Below are positions 10,187-21,325 of a stretch of 64,000 nucleotides of DNA, piece by piece. The position numbers and the translations under genes were made by a program. The notes below the pieces were generated by a model. That model worked only from the letters and a program-made list of their open reading frames with translations, was not told where the DNA came from and searched no databases. The stretch is taken from the NCBI RefSeq assembly GCF_902167145.1, contig NC_050097.1:38920095-38984094 (forward strand). Direction: 5' to 3'. How positions within the stretch are numbered: the stretch's first letter is position 1; each line of letters opens with the position of its first letter. The DNA is from Zea mays. Taxonomy: Eukaryota; Streptophyta; Magnoliopsida; Poales; Poaceae.

Positions 10187-12293
10187 TTACTTCCCTTTCG
10201 GGATCCAAACCTTCTTGGTGCTTTTCATGGTTGAAATTATTTCCTTTGGCACCTAGATGCGTTTGGCCCCCTTTCCTTTGTTGGCTTGCTTGTTTGCCTT
10301 GGTTGCTATCACCTTTCCATTCTTTTTCTTCTTGATCAAATATGGTGTAGCAGCCTTTTTGTCCACCTTTTTGATGTAGGTGTTGGAGATTTTGCTTGAT
10401 GGCTTTTGCTTGAGATTTTGCCTTTGTTTATCCCCGGTCATCGCCTTGCATTGGAAAGACTTATGGACTTCCATGTGGCATAGCCTACAAATCACAGTTT
10501 CTCCCTCCATAGGCTTGTTCACTCCCACAGTGGTGTTATCCTGTGGAGGTCGGATTTGTTTGGCTTTGCCTTTCTTGTCATACAAAGCCTTGCCAAGGCG
10601 AGCCACTTCTTGCCTTAATTGTTCATTTTCCTTTGCAACCTCATCCGAACATGTTTCTACAACAACATTCTCAACAAGAACTTGGTTGCAGGGGTTAGAA
10701 TCATCAATTAAATCAAAGCAAGAAGTAGAAGCATCTTTCTTAATAATTTTAGGTATTTCAACTAAAGATGCTGCTGGGGTGCTACCGATGTTGTCTAGCT
10801 TAGTAGTTAGCTCATTATTGTGTATGCTAAGAATTTCCATTTTCTCTAGCAAATTTTCAACAATATCTTGGGAGCTAGCTAACTTAGCCTTAAGTTTTTC
10901 ATTCTTTTTGATAAAGCCATCATCAGTAGCAGTGGATGGATCACTAGACTCTAATAGCTCAATTTTAGTTGACAGCTCACAATTTAGGTTTGCAAAAGTT
11001 TCAATTTTTTCTAGCAATCCTTTGTAATCATTTTGGGAGATAATCAACTTATTTTTCAAAGTTTTAAGTTGAGATTTGTTGCTTAGTGCAAACATCCTAG
11101 AAAAATTTAACGGCTTTCGCAAGTTCATCTACGGAGGGCTTTCCCTCACCATCATCATCACTACTACTATCATCACTAGAGGATGGAATGCTCATTTTAC
11201 CTCTTGCCATAAGGCATTTGTGTGATGACCGTGATGAGCGTGATGAGGACCGGTGGCTGCGCATCCTTGGAGGTTCATCTTCACTTGAAGAATCATCCCA
11301 AGTTCTAACACTTGTTAGCGCCTTGCCTTTGCTCTTCTCCTTTTTGGGTTCGACCATAGTTGGACAGTTGTCCCTGAAGTGGCCCTTTTCCCCGCATGTG
11401 AAGCATCCTCTCTTTCTTTGTTTTTTCCTGTCAATGTTAAAGAGAAGATCCTCTACCTGCAGAGGTACACCCATTAGATTAATCTTGCGAATCATCCCCA
11501 TTACCTTTCCGACGTGTCGGATTGTTTCTTCGTCCTCAGAGGATGATGTGCATGGTTGATTATCTTCATCATCATCACTTTCTTCCTCTTCCTCTTCTTC
11601 ACTTGAGGAACTTGGAGTGGGAGCCTTCTTTTTGCCCTTCCTTTCATCACATGCAAAAGCATATGGCCTTGAGGAAGTTGGCTCCTCTCCCCGACACATT
11701 TTTCGCGACATCTCAAAAGCCGCGATTTTCCCAATCACAATGGTCGGGGTCATGTTACTCAAGTCCTCCATGTTGTGAAGGATGGTCATGATGCTCCCAT
11801 ATCTTTGTTGTGGTAGCAGGGAGATAATCTTCCGCACAATGTTCACATCACCTAGCTTATTAATGTCAATAGAATTGAGCTCATTGATAATTAGATTCAA
11901 ACGAGAATACATGTCTCTAACAAGCTCATCATCTTTCATAGCAAAAGAATTATACTCATTTAATACTAGGCAATGTTTTTGCTCACGGACATTGGATGTG
12001 TCGTCATGGAGCTCATGCAATTTTAGCCAAATCTCATTAGCAGTTTTCAATGTAAATACTTGATTAAAAATATCCATGCTAAGAGATTCATACAAGCAAT
12101 TTTTGGCTCTAGCATTTAAATGAATTTCTTTTTCCTCACTCGTGGTGGGTTTCTCGGGATTCTTGAGGGGTTTCATCCCGTCACGAGTGACTCTCCAAAC
12201 ACCTAGATCAATGACCTCTAGGTAACAAGCCATTCTAGCACTATAATATGGGAAGTTAGTGCCGTCGAAGTGTGGTGGCCTATGGGTATCCAT
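10187..12293 (-). pseudogene. Copia gag with CCHC zinc knuckle, broken
   Basis: Minus strand from the ATG at 12293 (MDTHRPPHFDGTNFPYYSAR). It has the UBN2/retrotransposon gag fold region, an acidic Ser/Glu stretch, a zinc knuckle CFTCGEKGHFRDNC near 11400, then a coiled-coil C-terminal half (to 10253) ending in basic KKKKNGK-type sequence. A TAG and a frameshift at about 11075-11100 and a TAG at 10254-10256 (in a Trp position: next residues VPKEI) break the frame, and the final TAA is at 10187. Gag would form the virus-like particle and bind the RNA. The long coiled coil is typical of maize Sirevirus gag proteins. Confidence 0.8.
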
Positions 12294-12374
12294 CCCATCC
12301 TCTAAAAAGTGTCGGCTCTTTTAGCGGTGAAGCTAAAACGTTTCAAATGAGCCAAACCAGGCTCCAATACCACT

Positions 12375-13694
12375 TGTAGGAAACGGGTGATGCCTAAGAG
12401 GGGGGTGAATTAGGACTTCTAAAACTTTTCCTAAACTAGGCCACAATTAAATCCCTAGAGCAAAACCTATGCAAATAATCAAACTAGAATGTGCAAACTA
12501 GGTTTTGTCTAAGTGTTGCTATCTCTACCGCAAAGGCTAAGTTTCAATCTACACTAGATAAGTATGAATACAAGATTGAAACTTAAATGCTTATTATAAA
12601 TGCGGAAACTTAAAGAGCAAAGTAGAGAAGCAAACTCTCGTGGATGACACCGGTATTTTTACCAAGGTATCCGGAACCGCGCAAGGTCCCGACTAATCCT
12701 CGTTGGTGCCCCTACGCAAAGGGAAGCCCACGCGGGGGCCAAGCACCTCGGTCGAGTAACTCTGTAGAGAGTCGCGGGCCCTCTCCACGCGCAAGTGGTG
12801 CTCCACTTTTGGCTCCTCTCAGACGCTCCCCGTCGTCTCCACTATCGAGCTTCCGGCCGAAACGCCGCGGGCCTCGTTCCATCCAGTACACGATGGTGGC
12901 CGTGACACAAACACGGTTGTCATGGTCTCGCAAGACACTCGCCCTACTCGGTACAATTACAACGGCCCGCACAAGAGCTGAGGGGTTGTGTGGTTTGTCT
13001 AAACTCACTCAACAATCTAGGGTTCACCTAGAGCAAGCGCTAAAGCGGTCTAACTAACCTAAGCACTTCGCAAAGCACCTACGCTAATCACCAAGTGATT
13101 CTATTAAGCACTTGGGTGTAAGAGCACTTGGGAATGTCTACTATATGCCTTGGTATGTCTCTTGGGCTCCTACACCTGGAAATGGCCGGTTGGGGTGTAT
13201 TTATAGCCCCCAACACAAATAGAGCCGTTGGAGAAAAGTTGCTGCTTTCTGTGTCACACCGGACAATCCGGTGGTGCACCAGACAGCGCACTATAGCCTG
13301 TCTGGTGCGCCTAGCCGTTGCCCTGTCAGAGCAGGTGACCGTTGGCGCCGCAGGCTTTCCACACCGGACAGCCCGATCCTCACACCGGACAGTCCGGTGG
13401 TCTTCTCTCCGAGTGCCACCTGGAACTAGCCGTTGGGCTGCTGTTCCCTGGTGCACCAGACAGTCTGGCGTGTGGGCACCGGACAGTCCGCAGGCAGCAC
13501 ACTTGGACTTTTCTTGGATCTATTTAATGTCTTCTTTTGAGGTGTTGCTTTCCTCAATTCCTTAGTCCAAGTTAATCTCGCATCCTGTGAACTACAAACA
13601 CAAACACTAGAAAACTTATTAGTTCACGGATTGTGTTGAACATCAAACACCAAAACCCAATTAGCCAAATGGCCCGATGTCCATTTTCCTTACA
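12375..13694 (-). repeat. 5' LTR of gag-only Copia element (1320 bp)
   Basis: Partner of the LTR at 7759. It contains the extra 12875-13150 segment and fewer palindromic blocks (13257-13490). It directly abuts the primer-binding site. Confidence 0.85.
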
Positions 13695-14159
13695 GATACT
13701 TCACAGCTTTGACGACTAGTTGAACCTTATCGGCGGCAATAGTGGCAGATTGCACCGCCGAAAGGGCCTCCTTCTCCACCACCAACGTCGCACATCGAGC
13801 CTCCGCAGCTGCAACGGCCGTGGCCCGAGCCGCATCAACAGCTTCTGCAACAACGATGACCGGAGCAGTTCGATCCATCTCTGGGGTTTAGGGTGCGGCG
13901 GCTAGGGTTTCTTGGGGAGGGAAACAAAGACAACAACACAGGAGCGAGAAGCGGCAAGAGTTTCTCTCGGATTCTGGGGAGTATATACCAACCCGAGCGA
14001 TATAGGGTAACATATACATGACAACGTGAGTATCAGTGGAATAATCCTTGTCAACAACTCGTAATGGAGTAGTCGTGTCTATTTCAGAGTGTGGGCTTTG
14101 CTTAGCTTTTTCATAACGTCGAATCCCTCTCCTTGGCCTCCATTTCGTCGAAGCCACAC

Positions 14160-14188
14160 CCGTGATGTTTCATAATGACAAATTTCTC
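14160..14188 (-). repeat. Right terminal repeat end of the Mutator-like element
   Basis: Minus-strand terminus GAGAAATTTGTCATTATG resembles the Mu consensus start. The following GGGCACGAG (14189-14197) is a candidate 9-bp target duplication. The left terminal repeat is not in the window, so the inner limit of the repeat cannot be set. Confidence 0.6.
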
Positions 14189-14790
14189 GGGCACGAGGGG
14201 CACCAGTCTATGTCCGGCTATCGTGCCGGCCGGGCTGGCCCGTGGGCAGGCTGACATGGCTTAGGCTCGTCACGATTATTCTTACATGGGCTATACCAGG
14301 CCGGAGGCACGACGGGCCTGTCGTGCCAGATCGGACCCAGACCCGTAAACAAAAAACACTCTAAAATTCAGAATTTAAAGGTAATATTTAAATTTATTTT
14401 AGATTCAATTAATTATATTTATAATTTTAGATACATAATTAGATAAAGAATTTCAGATACACATATAAACACATATCACAATTTAGAATGCTCTCATATA
14501 ATAATAGAATCATCAGTATAATAGCTAAAAACAGACTGATCGTTATAAAATCAGTTTCTCAAGTAGGTCGTTACCGTGCCTACCCTTTAACCAGGTCGGG
14601 CTCGTGCCTGCACCGTGGGCCAATCGGTCAGCCCAAGCCCGGCACGGATATCGAGCCGGGCCGGCCCGGGCATGCTTCTAGTCGGGACGGGTCGTGCTCG
14701 TGTTGGGACGGGTCGTGCCGGATCACGGGCCCACTGCCGGCCCGACCCGTTTGGACATGTATGGTGGACGGGGGGCCGCATGTGTCACGT
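14189..14790. other. GC-rich, inverted-motif DNA resembling a degraded hAT-type element
   Basis: Two GC-rich blocks (14189-14345 and 14575-14770) full of GGCCGGCCCG, GGCACGG and CGTGCC motifs in both orientations flank an AT-rich middle. This is a common layout for non-autonomous grass DNA transposons. Terminal repeats and a target duplication could not be assigned. Confidence 0.3.
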
Positions 14791-15429
14791 GGCCAGACTA
14801 TCGACCTGGGTTGTTGGATCAGGCATCAAGGCTGTTATAGGATTCGAATTTTAAAGTTATACAATTCGGATTTTATCGTAAATAGTTGTTTGAGCATCTA
14901 CAACAATACATTAAATCTACAGATAGATCCTAAACATCTGGATTATATAATAAATTCATAATTTTAACATAGATATACCTAGAATTTGGTGCAAATCTTT
15001 AGTCATGTTGTTAAAAATATTATGAAGGATAAAAAAAATTTGTATAATTTTTCCTTACAATAGAAAAGGTGAAAAGACATCTGAATCCGAATTCGCGAGC
15101 GCATTTTTTATAAATTATTTTAAAAGATATAAAACGAATTTGATGTTTGCCTTTTCTAAATCTTAGTAAGCTTAATGCTAGAAACAAGAAAATAAATTTA
15201 TATATCTAATTTTTTATCATATTTATTCGCAACCAAAGAAAGAAGACAAAAAAATATCATTCGAATAAGTATTTGAATCTATCCCTACTTAAATCAGTGC
15301 TTTATCTTAAAAAAAAGGGATCAACTCATAAAAACAGCACCAACAATACCTTATTTATAATTTTTTATCAAAACAATATGGAGCACGTCATGAAAATATA
15401 TGGTTTTCTTTTTTCAAGGCATTTCTATC
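14791..15429. other. AT-rich intergenic DNA, nothing recognised
   Basis: No open frame of interest and no terminal repeats were found. The short frames here are chance. Confidence 0.5.
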
Positions 15430-15431
15430 TA

Positions 15432-15636
15432 CTCCCTCCATTCCAATTTATTATGTTTTGACTTTGTTACCCTAAGTTTGACCGGCTCAACTTATTCACG
15501 AAAAATTATAATAATTATTAGTTTTTATTGTGGTATGTTTAGCATATAATATACTTTAAATATAACTTTGAATTTTTCATTTTTACACGAAATGAATAAG
15601 ACAAGCCAGTCAAATGAATTACAAATCGGGGAGGGG
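15432..15636. mobile_element. Stowaway-type MITE (205 bp)
   Basis: The left end is CTCCCTCCATTCCAATTTAT and the right end, inverted, CCCCTCCCCGATTTGTAATT. The element is flanked by TA on both sides (15430-15431 and 15637-15638). The CTCCCTCC terminus, TA duplication and small size fit Stowaway (Tc1/mariner) elements. The two ends have diverged, so it is old. Confidence 0.65.
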
Positions 15637-15738
15637 TATATTGCTATGTATTTTTTCCTTATTCTTTATGCGCCACATTTTTTTTCTTAAATTCTCATAT
15701 CTAAATCTAAATGACTGACTATTTTGAGATAAAGAGAG

Positions 15739-16439
15739 TGTTGGTGTTTAGTCCCGACTGCCGACTGCGCACTACGGGGTAGCCCACGTAGTGTTTTATG
15801 GAGGCGACGTTGATCACGCCTCGATGGTACGTGCGGAGGCACGTCGGAACATAGGGAGTTTATACATGTTTGTGCCGTGTAAACGTGTAATACCCTACGT
15901 CATGTATGGTGTTGAGTTTTGAGTTGCCTTGAGTTCATATATTACATGTGGTTTGCGAAAGGTGGAATATGGAGTCTCCTAATGATCTAATGGTAAGCGA
16001 GAGAGAGAGAGTTTTTGGTGGGGGTACCTCTGCAGCCTTATATAGCCGACTTTAGAGATATCCCTGTACAAGTCGTTGAGTCTATCTAAGTCTACTCTCT
16101 GTTGCTATGAGTATGCCTACTCCTCCGGCGCTCGGTTACCTTCTCTGGTTTATCATCCGAGTGATCCGGTGTCTGGTCGCGTGAGGGACGCGTCTTCAGA
16201 GCTCAAGTAACCCTTCCGCAAGACACGCAAGCTGATCCCTCCTCAAGGCACACACGCCATCGGTACACCCATGCGGTATTCTTCATGGCCTTCATCTATT
16301 CCGCGCGCTTTTACTTCGATCACCCCTTGTTCCATCATGACGAGGCCCACAACACACCCTACTAGACTCAGAGGCCTCTCAGGCGGACCCCTTGGAGATG
16401 TATCTACATCTTAGTGACCCATGGGATATCTATCTCGCA
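15739..16439 (-). repeat. 3' LTR of the second Grande-type element (701 bp)
   Basis: Minus-strand sequence starts TGCGAGATAGATATCCC and ends AAACACCAACA, matching start, end and TATA motif (TATATAAGG near 16035) of the LTR at 3214-3837. It contains a short GA repeat (15998-16012). The two LTRs have diverged strongly, so the elements belong to different subfamilies or are old. Confidence 0.65.
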
Positions 16440-17164
16440 CAAGCCCTCGAGGCTCAAGACAATTTTTAGGACAATTGGCTTGAGGCTCCTAGAATAGTCT
16501 AATATTGTCTGATTGCCTTTCTTGGGTACAACTTTCCTTCACGCTCTGATCCATTGGGTGCGCCGGGTGTAGCCCCCGAGCTTTGAGTTGAGTTGAACAA
16601 CAATTGACTCGAAGGTCTTCAAGAATTCTTCTTCAGGGATCATTTCATTAGTCCGATTGTAATCAAATTATGCTTCTGGCTCGACGACATCTTTTCGACT
16701 GACTTTAGCTTGAAGGAGGTTTGGTCGACTAAAACTTAGTCGGCTGAACTTCAGCCACGATGTGTTTGTTCAATGTCTACTAAAGTTGCCGACTGAATTC
16801 AACCGATAGAGGCCTGGTTTGACTCAGGTTTGACCAGCCAACTTCTGTTGATCTTGAGTTCGTCGTCTTATGGAATCGTTGTTATATTGCTGATATTTGT
16901 TGGTTTGGAGTTTTCTAGAAAACCCAATTTTGGCACCCAATAGGTGTGCCCAGTGGGTGTGTATGTTGTCTTGTCCTTAGAACAATTACTTGAGGTGACA
17001 TGGCATAATAATACGTTCGTGCGGTTAATTTACTGACCACTAGTGCCGAGTTACACCATGTTTTGCCAGAAGCGTGTCGTTTCTTGGAAATTTAAATGAC
17101 TCTTGAATTCTTATGATTGTTCGTTATATGAATGAAATATGAAAGGGCATCATATCCTTCCGCT

Positions 17165-17174
17165 TATTTAAATA
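17165..17174 (+). promoter_or_regulatory. TATA box of the second antisense cargo gene
   Basis: TATTTAAATA about 75 bp before the ATG at 17247 is placed like the TATA box of the related gene at 2046-2055. Confidence 0.4.
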
Positions 17175-17568
17175 GGCCAACTATCTATTGTAAACTTCTT
17201 CACTCGTCCTCACTTCCACTTCCTTGTTATATCTTTCTACACCCCAATGGCAGGAAACAAGGACGACAAGGGCTGGAGGGCCAGAGGCGACAAGAGGAAG
17301 CGTCCTCCGACTCCACCCCCGGAGGATTTTGGTCACTCAAAGTTCTGGGACAAGAATACCCCTCTGTCGCCCCCTCACCATCGCATGTTTATACGAAAGA
17401 CTCCATGGGACCATCCGCGGAGCGGGTCTACCTCTAGGGCATCGAGCGAGGCGGTCTCGATGACTTGGATGGCTCCGAGGAGGAGGGTGACAAGGATTGG
17501 TACGATGGTGGCGATGAGGGCGGCAAGGACAACAAGGTCAATAGCAGCGGCAAGGGCAAGGGCGATGG

Positions 17569-18885
17569 TGAAAGGGAAATGTGCCCTTGGGCCATTTCTA
17601 TAATTGTTTTGGTGGTTAAGTGTCCAACACATATGGTTTGAACTCTTATGTGCTAATGAGCAAGAAGTGCAAATCAAAGAAAAGGTATGTTTCTAGACTG
17701 AGTGAATTGCTTTTGAGTGCTAACATGCTCATCTATGTGCTAGAAACAAAGCAAGAAGAGAAGATTTGAATTGAAGAAGAGTTGGCTGTGAGCAGCCAAC
17801 ACCTGCTCGGAACTGGCACACAGGACTATCCAGTGCGCCAGGCTGGTCAACGGTGAAGAGGCCGCTCTCGAGAGTTGACGGGGTTGTACGACTATAATTC
17901 ACTGGACTGTCCGGTGAGTCATCCGCGACGAACTCGCCACTCTCGGGAAACGGAAAAGGCGACGTGGCTATAATTCACCGGACAGTCCGGTGGTTCATCG
18001 GATTGTCCGGTGAGCCAACGGTCGCCAGCGCCAACGGTCGGCTGCGCAATCCGCGGGCGACGCGTGGCCCGCAGCAACGGTCGGTTGGGCACATCGGACT
18101 GTCCGGTGTGCATCGGACAGTGTCCGGTGCGCCAACCGACCCCGAGGACCAATGGTTGGATGCGCCAGATATGGAAGGCGATCGCGCACCGGACAGCTAC
18201 AGTGACTGTCCGGTGCACCACCCGCCAGAAGGCAAGTTTGGCCTTCCAAGTTGGCCTCCAACGGCTCCTAGCTGCCTTGGGGCTATAAAAGGGACCCCTA
18301 GGCGCATGAAGCACAACACCAAGCATTCACTAATCATTCTAAGACTCCCAGACTCTGCCTCCGCGCATTTGATCAATTATGTTAGTGATTTGAGCTCCGT
18401 TTGAGTTGTGAACTCACTGTGCTACGTTTCGAGCTCAAGTCTTGGCTTGTGTGCGTGTGTGTGCTGCGGATTTGACTCTTGTGTGTGTTGCTCCCCTCCC
18501 TTACTTCTGTGTGCCTTTTGTGATCTCAATTGTAGGGGTGAGAGGCTCCAAATTGTGGAGATTCCTCACAAACGGGAGAAAGACTATAAGGAAGAAAGTC
18601 GTGGTATTCAAGTTGATCATTGGATCGCTTAAAAGGGGTTGAGTGCAACCCTCGTCCATTGGGATGCCACAACGTGGAAGTAGGCAAGTGTTACTTGGCC
18701 GAACCACGGGATAAAAATTGCGTGTCTCTTGTGTTGCTCCTCTCTGTGATTGTTTGTGTTCGCAAGAGCTCGCCTCATAGACTTGATTAACTCGCGCTAA
18801 TATCATTTTAATCAAGCTTGTGGAAATTTAGTGTTGAATTTTACAGGATCACCTATTCACCCCCCCCCCCCTCTAGGTGCTCTCA
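17569..18885 (+). repeat. 5' LTR of Ji-like element (1317 bp)
   Basis: Begins TGAAAGGGAAATGTGCCC and ends CTAGGTGCTCTCA before the primer-binding site. It contains clustered CACCGGAC/GTCCGGTG palindromes (17955-18220), a TATA-like GGCTATAAAAGGG at 18282 and a C homopolymer near the end (18860-18871). Confidence 0.9.
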
Positions 18886-18887
18886 AT

Positions 18888-18903
18888 TGGTATCAAAACC
18901 GTA
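18888..18903 (+). promoter_or_regulatory. Primer-binding site, Ji-like element
   Basis: TGGTATCAAAACC two bases after the LTR is a near match to the complement of initiator methionine tRNA used by Copia elements. Confidence 0.8.
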
Positions 18904-18935
18904 CTCTTCATCTAAGGGACTAATCACTCGAAGAG

Positions 18936-21306
18936 ATGGATCCTAAGGGAAAGGGGATGGTGGTCAATGACAAGGAGAAGGAGTCCATCTTCAAAGAGCC
19001 AAGAGACGACAAGCCCACTGACTCAGGCTCGAGTCACAAGAAGAAGGATGGGAAGAAGAAGAGGCGCATCAAGAAGATCATCTACTACGACAGCGATGCA
19101 TCTTCTTCTTCACCAAGAGACGACGATGACGACGACGATTCTTCGTCAAAGAAAAAGACGGTTAATCAAAACTATTCCTTTGATTATTCTCGTATTCCGT
19201 ACAATTCAAATGCCCATTTACTTTCTATTCCTCTTGGAAAACCCCCACACTTTGATGGAGAGGATTACTCATTTTGGAGCCATAAAATGTGTAGTCATCT
19301 ATTTTCTCTCCATCCTAGCATTTGGGAAATAGTGGAAAATGGGATGCATTTCGATAGTACGGATAACCATGTGATGATTAATGAACAAATTCATAAAAAT
19401 GCCCAAGCTACTACTGTCTTGCTAGCTTCACTTTGCAGGGATGAGTATAACAAAGTAAGTGGCTTGGACAACGCCAAACAGATCTGGGATACCCTCAAAA
19501 TATCACATGAGGGAAATGATGCCACCATGATTACCAAGATGGAACTGGTGGAGGGAGAACTGGGAAGGTTCGCAATGATCAGGGGAGAGGATCCAACTCA
19601 GACCTAAAATAGGCTCAAGACCCTGGTCAACAAGATCCGAAGCTACGGAAGCACAAGATGGACAGACCATGATGTCGTCCGACTCATGCTAAGGTCATTT
19701 ATTGTAATTGACCCCCCATCTTGTCAATCTTATTCGTGAAAATCCCAGGTACACCAAGATGACACCTGAGGAGATTCTTCGAAAATTTGTGAGCGGGCGC
19801 CTGATGGTGAAAGAGGCTCGATACGTGGACGATGCACTAAATGGTCCACTACCCGTCTACAAGCCACAGCCCGTTGCTCTCAAAGCAACAAGCAGCAGGG
19901 AGGCGCTACCAAGCAAGGTGGCACAAGTGGAGTCTGCCGGGCTAAATGAAGATGAGATGGCCCTCATCATCAAACGCTTCAAGACCGCGCTCAAAGGATG
20001 CAAAGAGTACCCCTCCAAGAATAAGACAAAGGGAAAGTGCTCCTGCTTCAAATGCGGTAAGACTGGTCATTTCATAGCACAATGCCCTGATAACGATAAT
20101 GACCAGGGACAAGAAAAGTATGGGAAGAAGGAGAAGAAGAAAAACTACAAGAAGGCGAAGGGCGAGGCACATCTTGGAAAGGAGTGGGATTCTGACTGCT
20201 CCTCATCTGACTCCGATGATGAAGGATTGGCTGCCTCGGCCTTCGACATGTCTTCGCTCTTCCCCAACGAACGTCATACATGTCTTATGGCAAAGGAGAA
20301 GAAGGTATGTATTCAAGACTCCCCAAAGTACTCTTCTTCTAGTGATGAAGATTCTTCCGATGATGAAGTAGATTACTCTGTTTTATTTAAAGGTTTAGAT
20401 AAAGCCAAAGTAGAGAAAATTAATGAATTAACTGATGCTCTAAATGAAAAAGATAGACTGTTAGAAAAGCAAGATGACATTCTGTATGAGGAACATGACA
20501 AATTTATTAGTGTGCAAAAATCTCTTGCTTTAGAAACTAAGAGAAATGAAATGCTATCTTCTGAGTTATCTGCTTGCCATGAATCTATCTCTAGTTTAAA
20601 AAGTTTAAATGATGAATTAAATGCTAAGCTAGAGGAAGTAAATAAAACTAGTTCATGTGTGGAACATGTAGTTATTTGCAATAGATGTAAGGACCTTGAT
20701 GTTAATGCTTGTGATAAACATCTTATTTCTATTACCAAATTAAATGATGAGGTGGCAAGTCTTAATGCTCAACTTAAGACTTGCAAAAATGATTTTGATA
20801 AACTAAAATTTGCCAGGGATGCATACACTGTTGGTAGACACCCCTCAATTAAGGATGGACTTGGTTTTTGAAAGGAAACTAAGAACTTAACAAGCCAAAA
20901 GGCTCCCGTTCTCTACAAGGAGAAGGGGAAGGCCCCTGGCTAGTAGTTCTCAAAGGAACCATGCTTTTATTTATGATAAGAAAATTGCTAGCCATTCTCA
21001 TTACAACAAGAGTTATAATGATTCACATGCTATGTGTGCCTCTAGCTCTACTTTTGTGCATGGTAGAAGTAGACCCAGGAGAGATAATGTTGTGCATCAT
21101 GTGCCTAGGAAAATGTGTAATGAACCTACTATTGTTTTTCATGCTTGCAACACTTCTTTTGTTCTTTCATGTAAGAATGCAAAAGTAGTTGCTAGGAAGT
21201 TGGGATCTAAATGCAAGGGAGACAAAACTTGCATATGGGTTCCAAAGACTATATTGACTAACCTTGTAGGACCCAACAAGAGTTGGGTACCTAAAACCCA
21301 AGCATA
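18936..21306 (+). pseudogene. Sirevirus gag, broken (Ji-like)
   Basis: From the ATG at 18936 (MDPKGKGMVVNDKEKE): lysine/serine/aspartate-rich head, gag region (PHFDGEDYSFWSHKM ... YNKVSGLDNAKQIWDTLK), zinc knuckle CFKCGKTGHFIAQC (about 20047-20088), long coiled coil (20390-20830) and terminal WVPKTQA ending at 21306. Breaks: TAA at 19605-19607, a frameshift near 19700, TGA at 20869-20871 and further frame changes to 21032. It would build the particle and package RNA, but it is non-functional here. Confidence 0.85.
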
Positions 21307-21325
21307 AATTGCCTTGCAGGTTTAT

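Larger units (their letters stand above)
7759..13694 (-). mobile_element. Complete Copia-type LTR retrotransposon carrying gag but no pol
   Basis: LTRs at 12375-13694 (5') and 7759-8846 (3') are flanked by the 5-bp duplication GATAC (7754-7758 and 13695-13699). A primer-binding site resembling the initiator-methionine complement (TGGTATTGGAGCC) lies at 12360-12372 and a polypurine tract (AAAAAGGGGGAGAT on the minus strand) at 8847-8860. The 3.5-kb interior encodes a Copia gag (10187-12293), and nothing resembling protease, integrase, reverse transcriptase or RNase H was found. It is therefore non-autonomous, and relatives supply pol. The TSD shows it is a whole insertion and not a later truncation. 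Confidence 0.85.
7052..13878 (-). pseudogene. Unknown second gene of the Mutator-like element, exon 1 split by a Copia insertion
   Basis: Minus strand. Exon 1 starts at the ATG at 13878 (MDRTAPVIVVAEAVDAARAT, alanine-rich, probably helical) and runs to 13695. It is interrupted by the 7759-13694 insertion and its GATAC duplication and resumes at 7758 to 7716. A donor at 7715 and an acceptor at 7496 (TTTTTTCTACAG) define a 220-bp phase-0 intron, and exon 2 (7495-7052) stays open: ENVDFKYHVSIKNSLRYAIQ ... acidic DVEDQEDGYVPEDPELWEMV ... NYEEIYDRTA stop. Without the insertion it would encode roughly 220 residues, close in size to MURB of MuDR, and it converges on the transposase gene as mudrB does. 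I see no sequence motif that identifies MURB, and it could instead be a captured host gene. A GGTATATACT box near 13980 is a possible TATA region. Confidence 0.6.
3838..14188 (+). mobile_element. MuDR-like Mutator element (left end missing)
   Basis: This contains a Mutator-type transposase pseudogene on the plus strand (3838-5938) and a minus-strand gene (13878 to 7052) converging tail to tail, the layout of mudrA and mudrB in MuDR. The right end at 14188 reads, on the minus strand, GAGAAATTTGTCATTAT. This matches the start of the classical Mu terminal repeat at 14 of 17 positions by my comparison. The next nine bases (GGGCACGAG) are the expected duplication length, but the left end lies outside the window behind the Grande-type insertion, so this is not confirmed. 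A Copia element is nested at 7759-13694. Confidence 0.7.

Noticed and set aside
10380..11027. 215-residue plus-strand frame
   Set aside because: Antisense shadow of the coiled-coil half of Copia gag.
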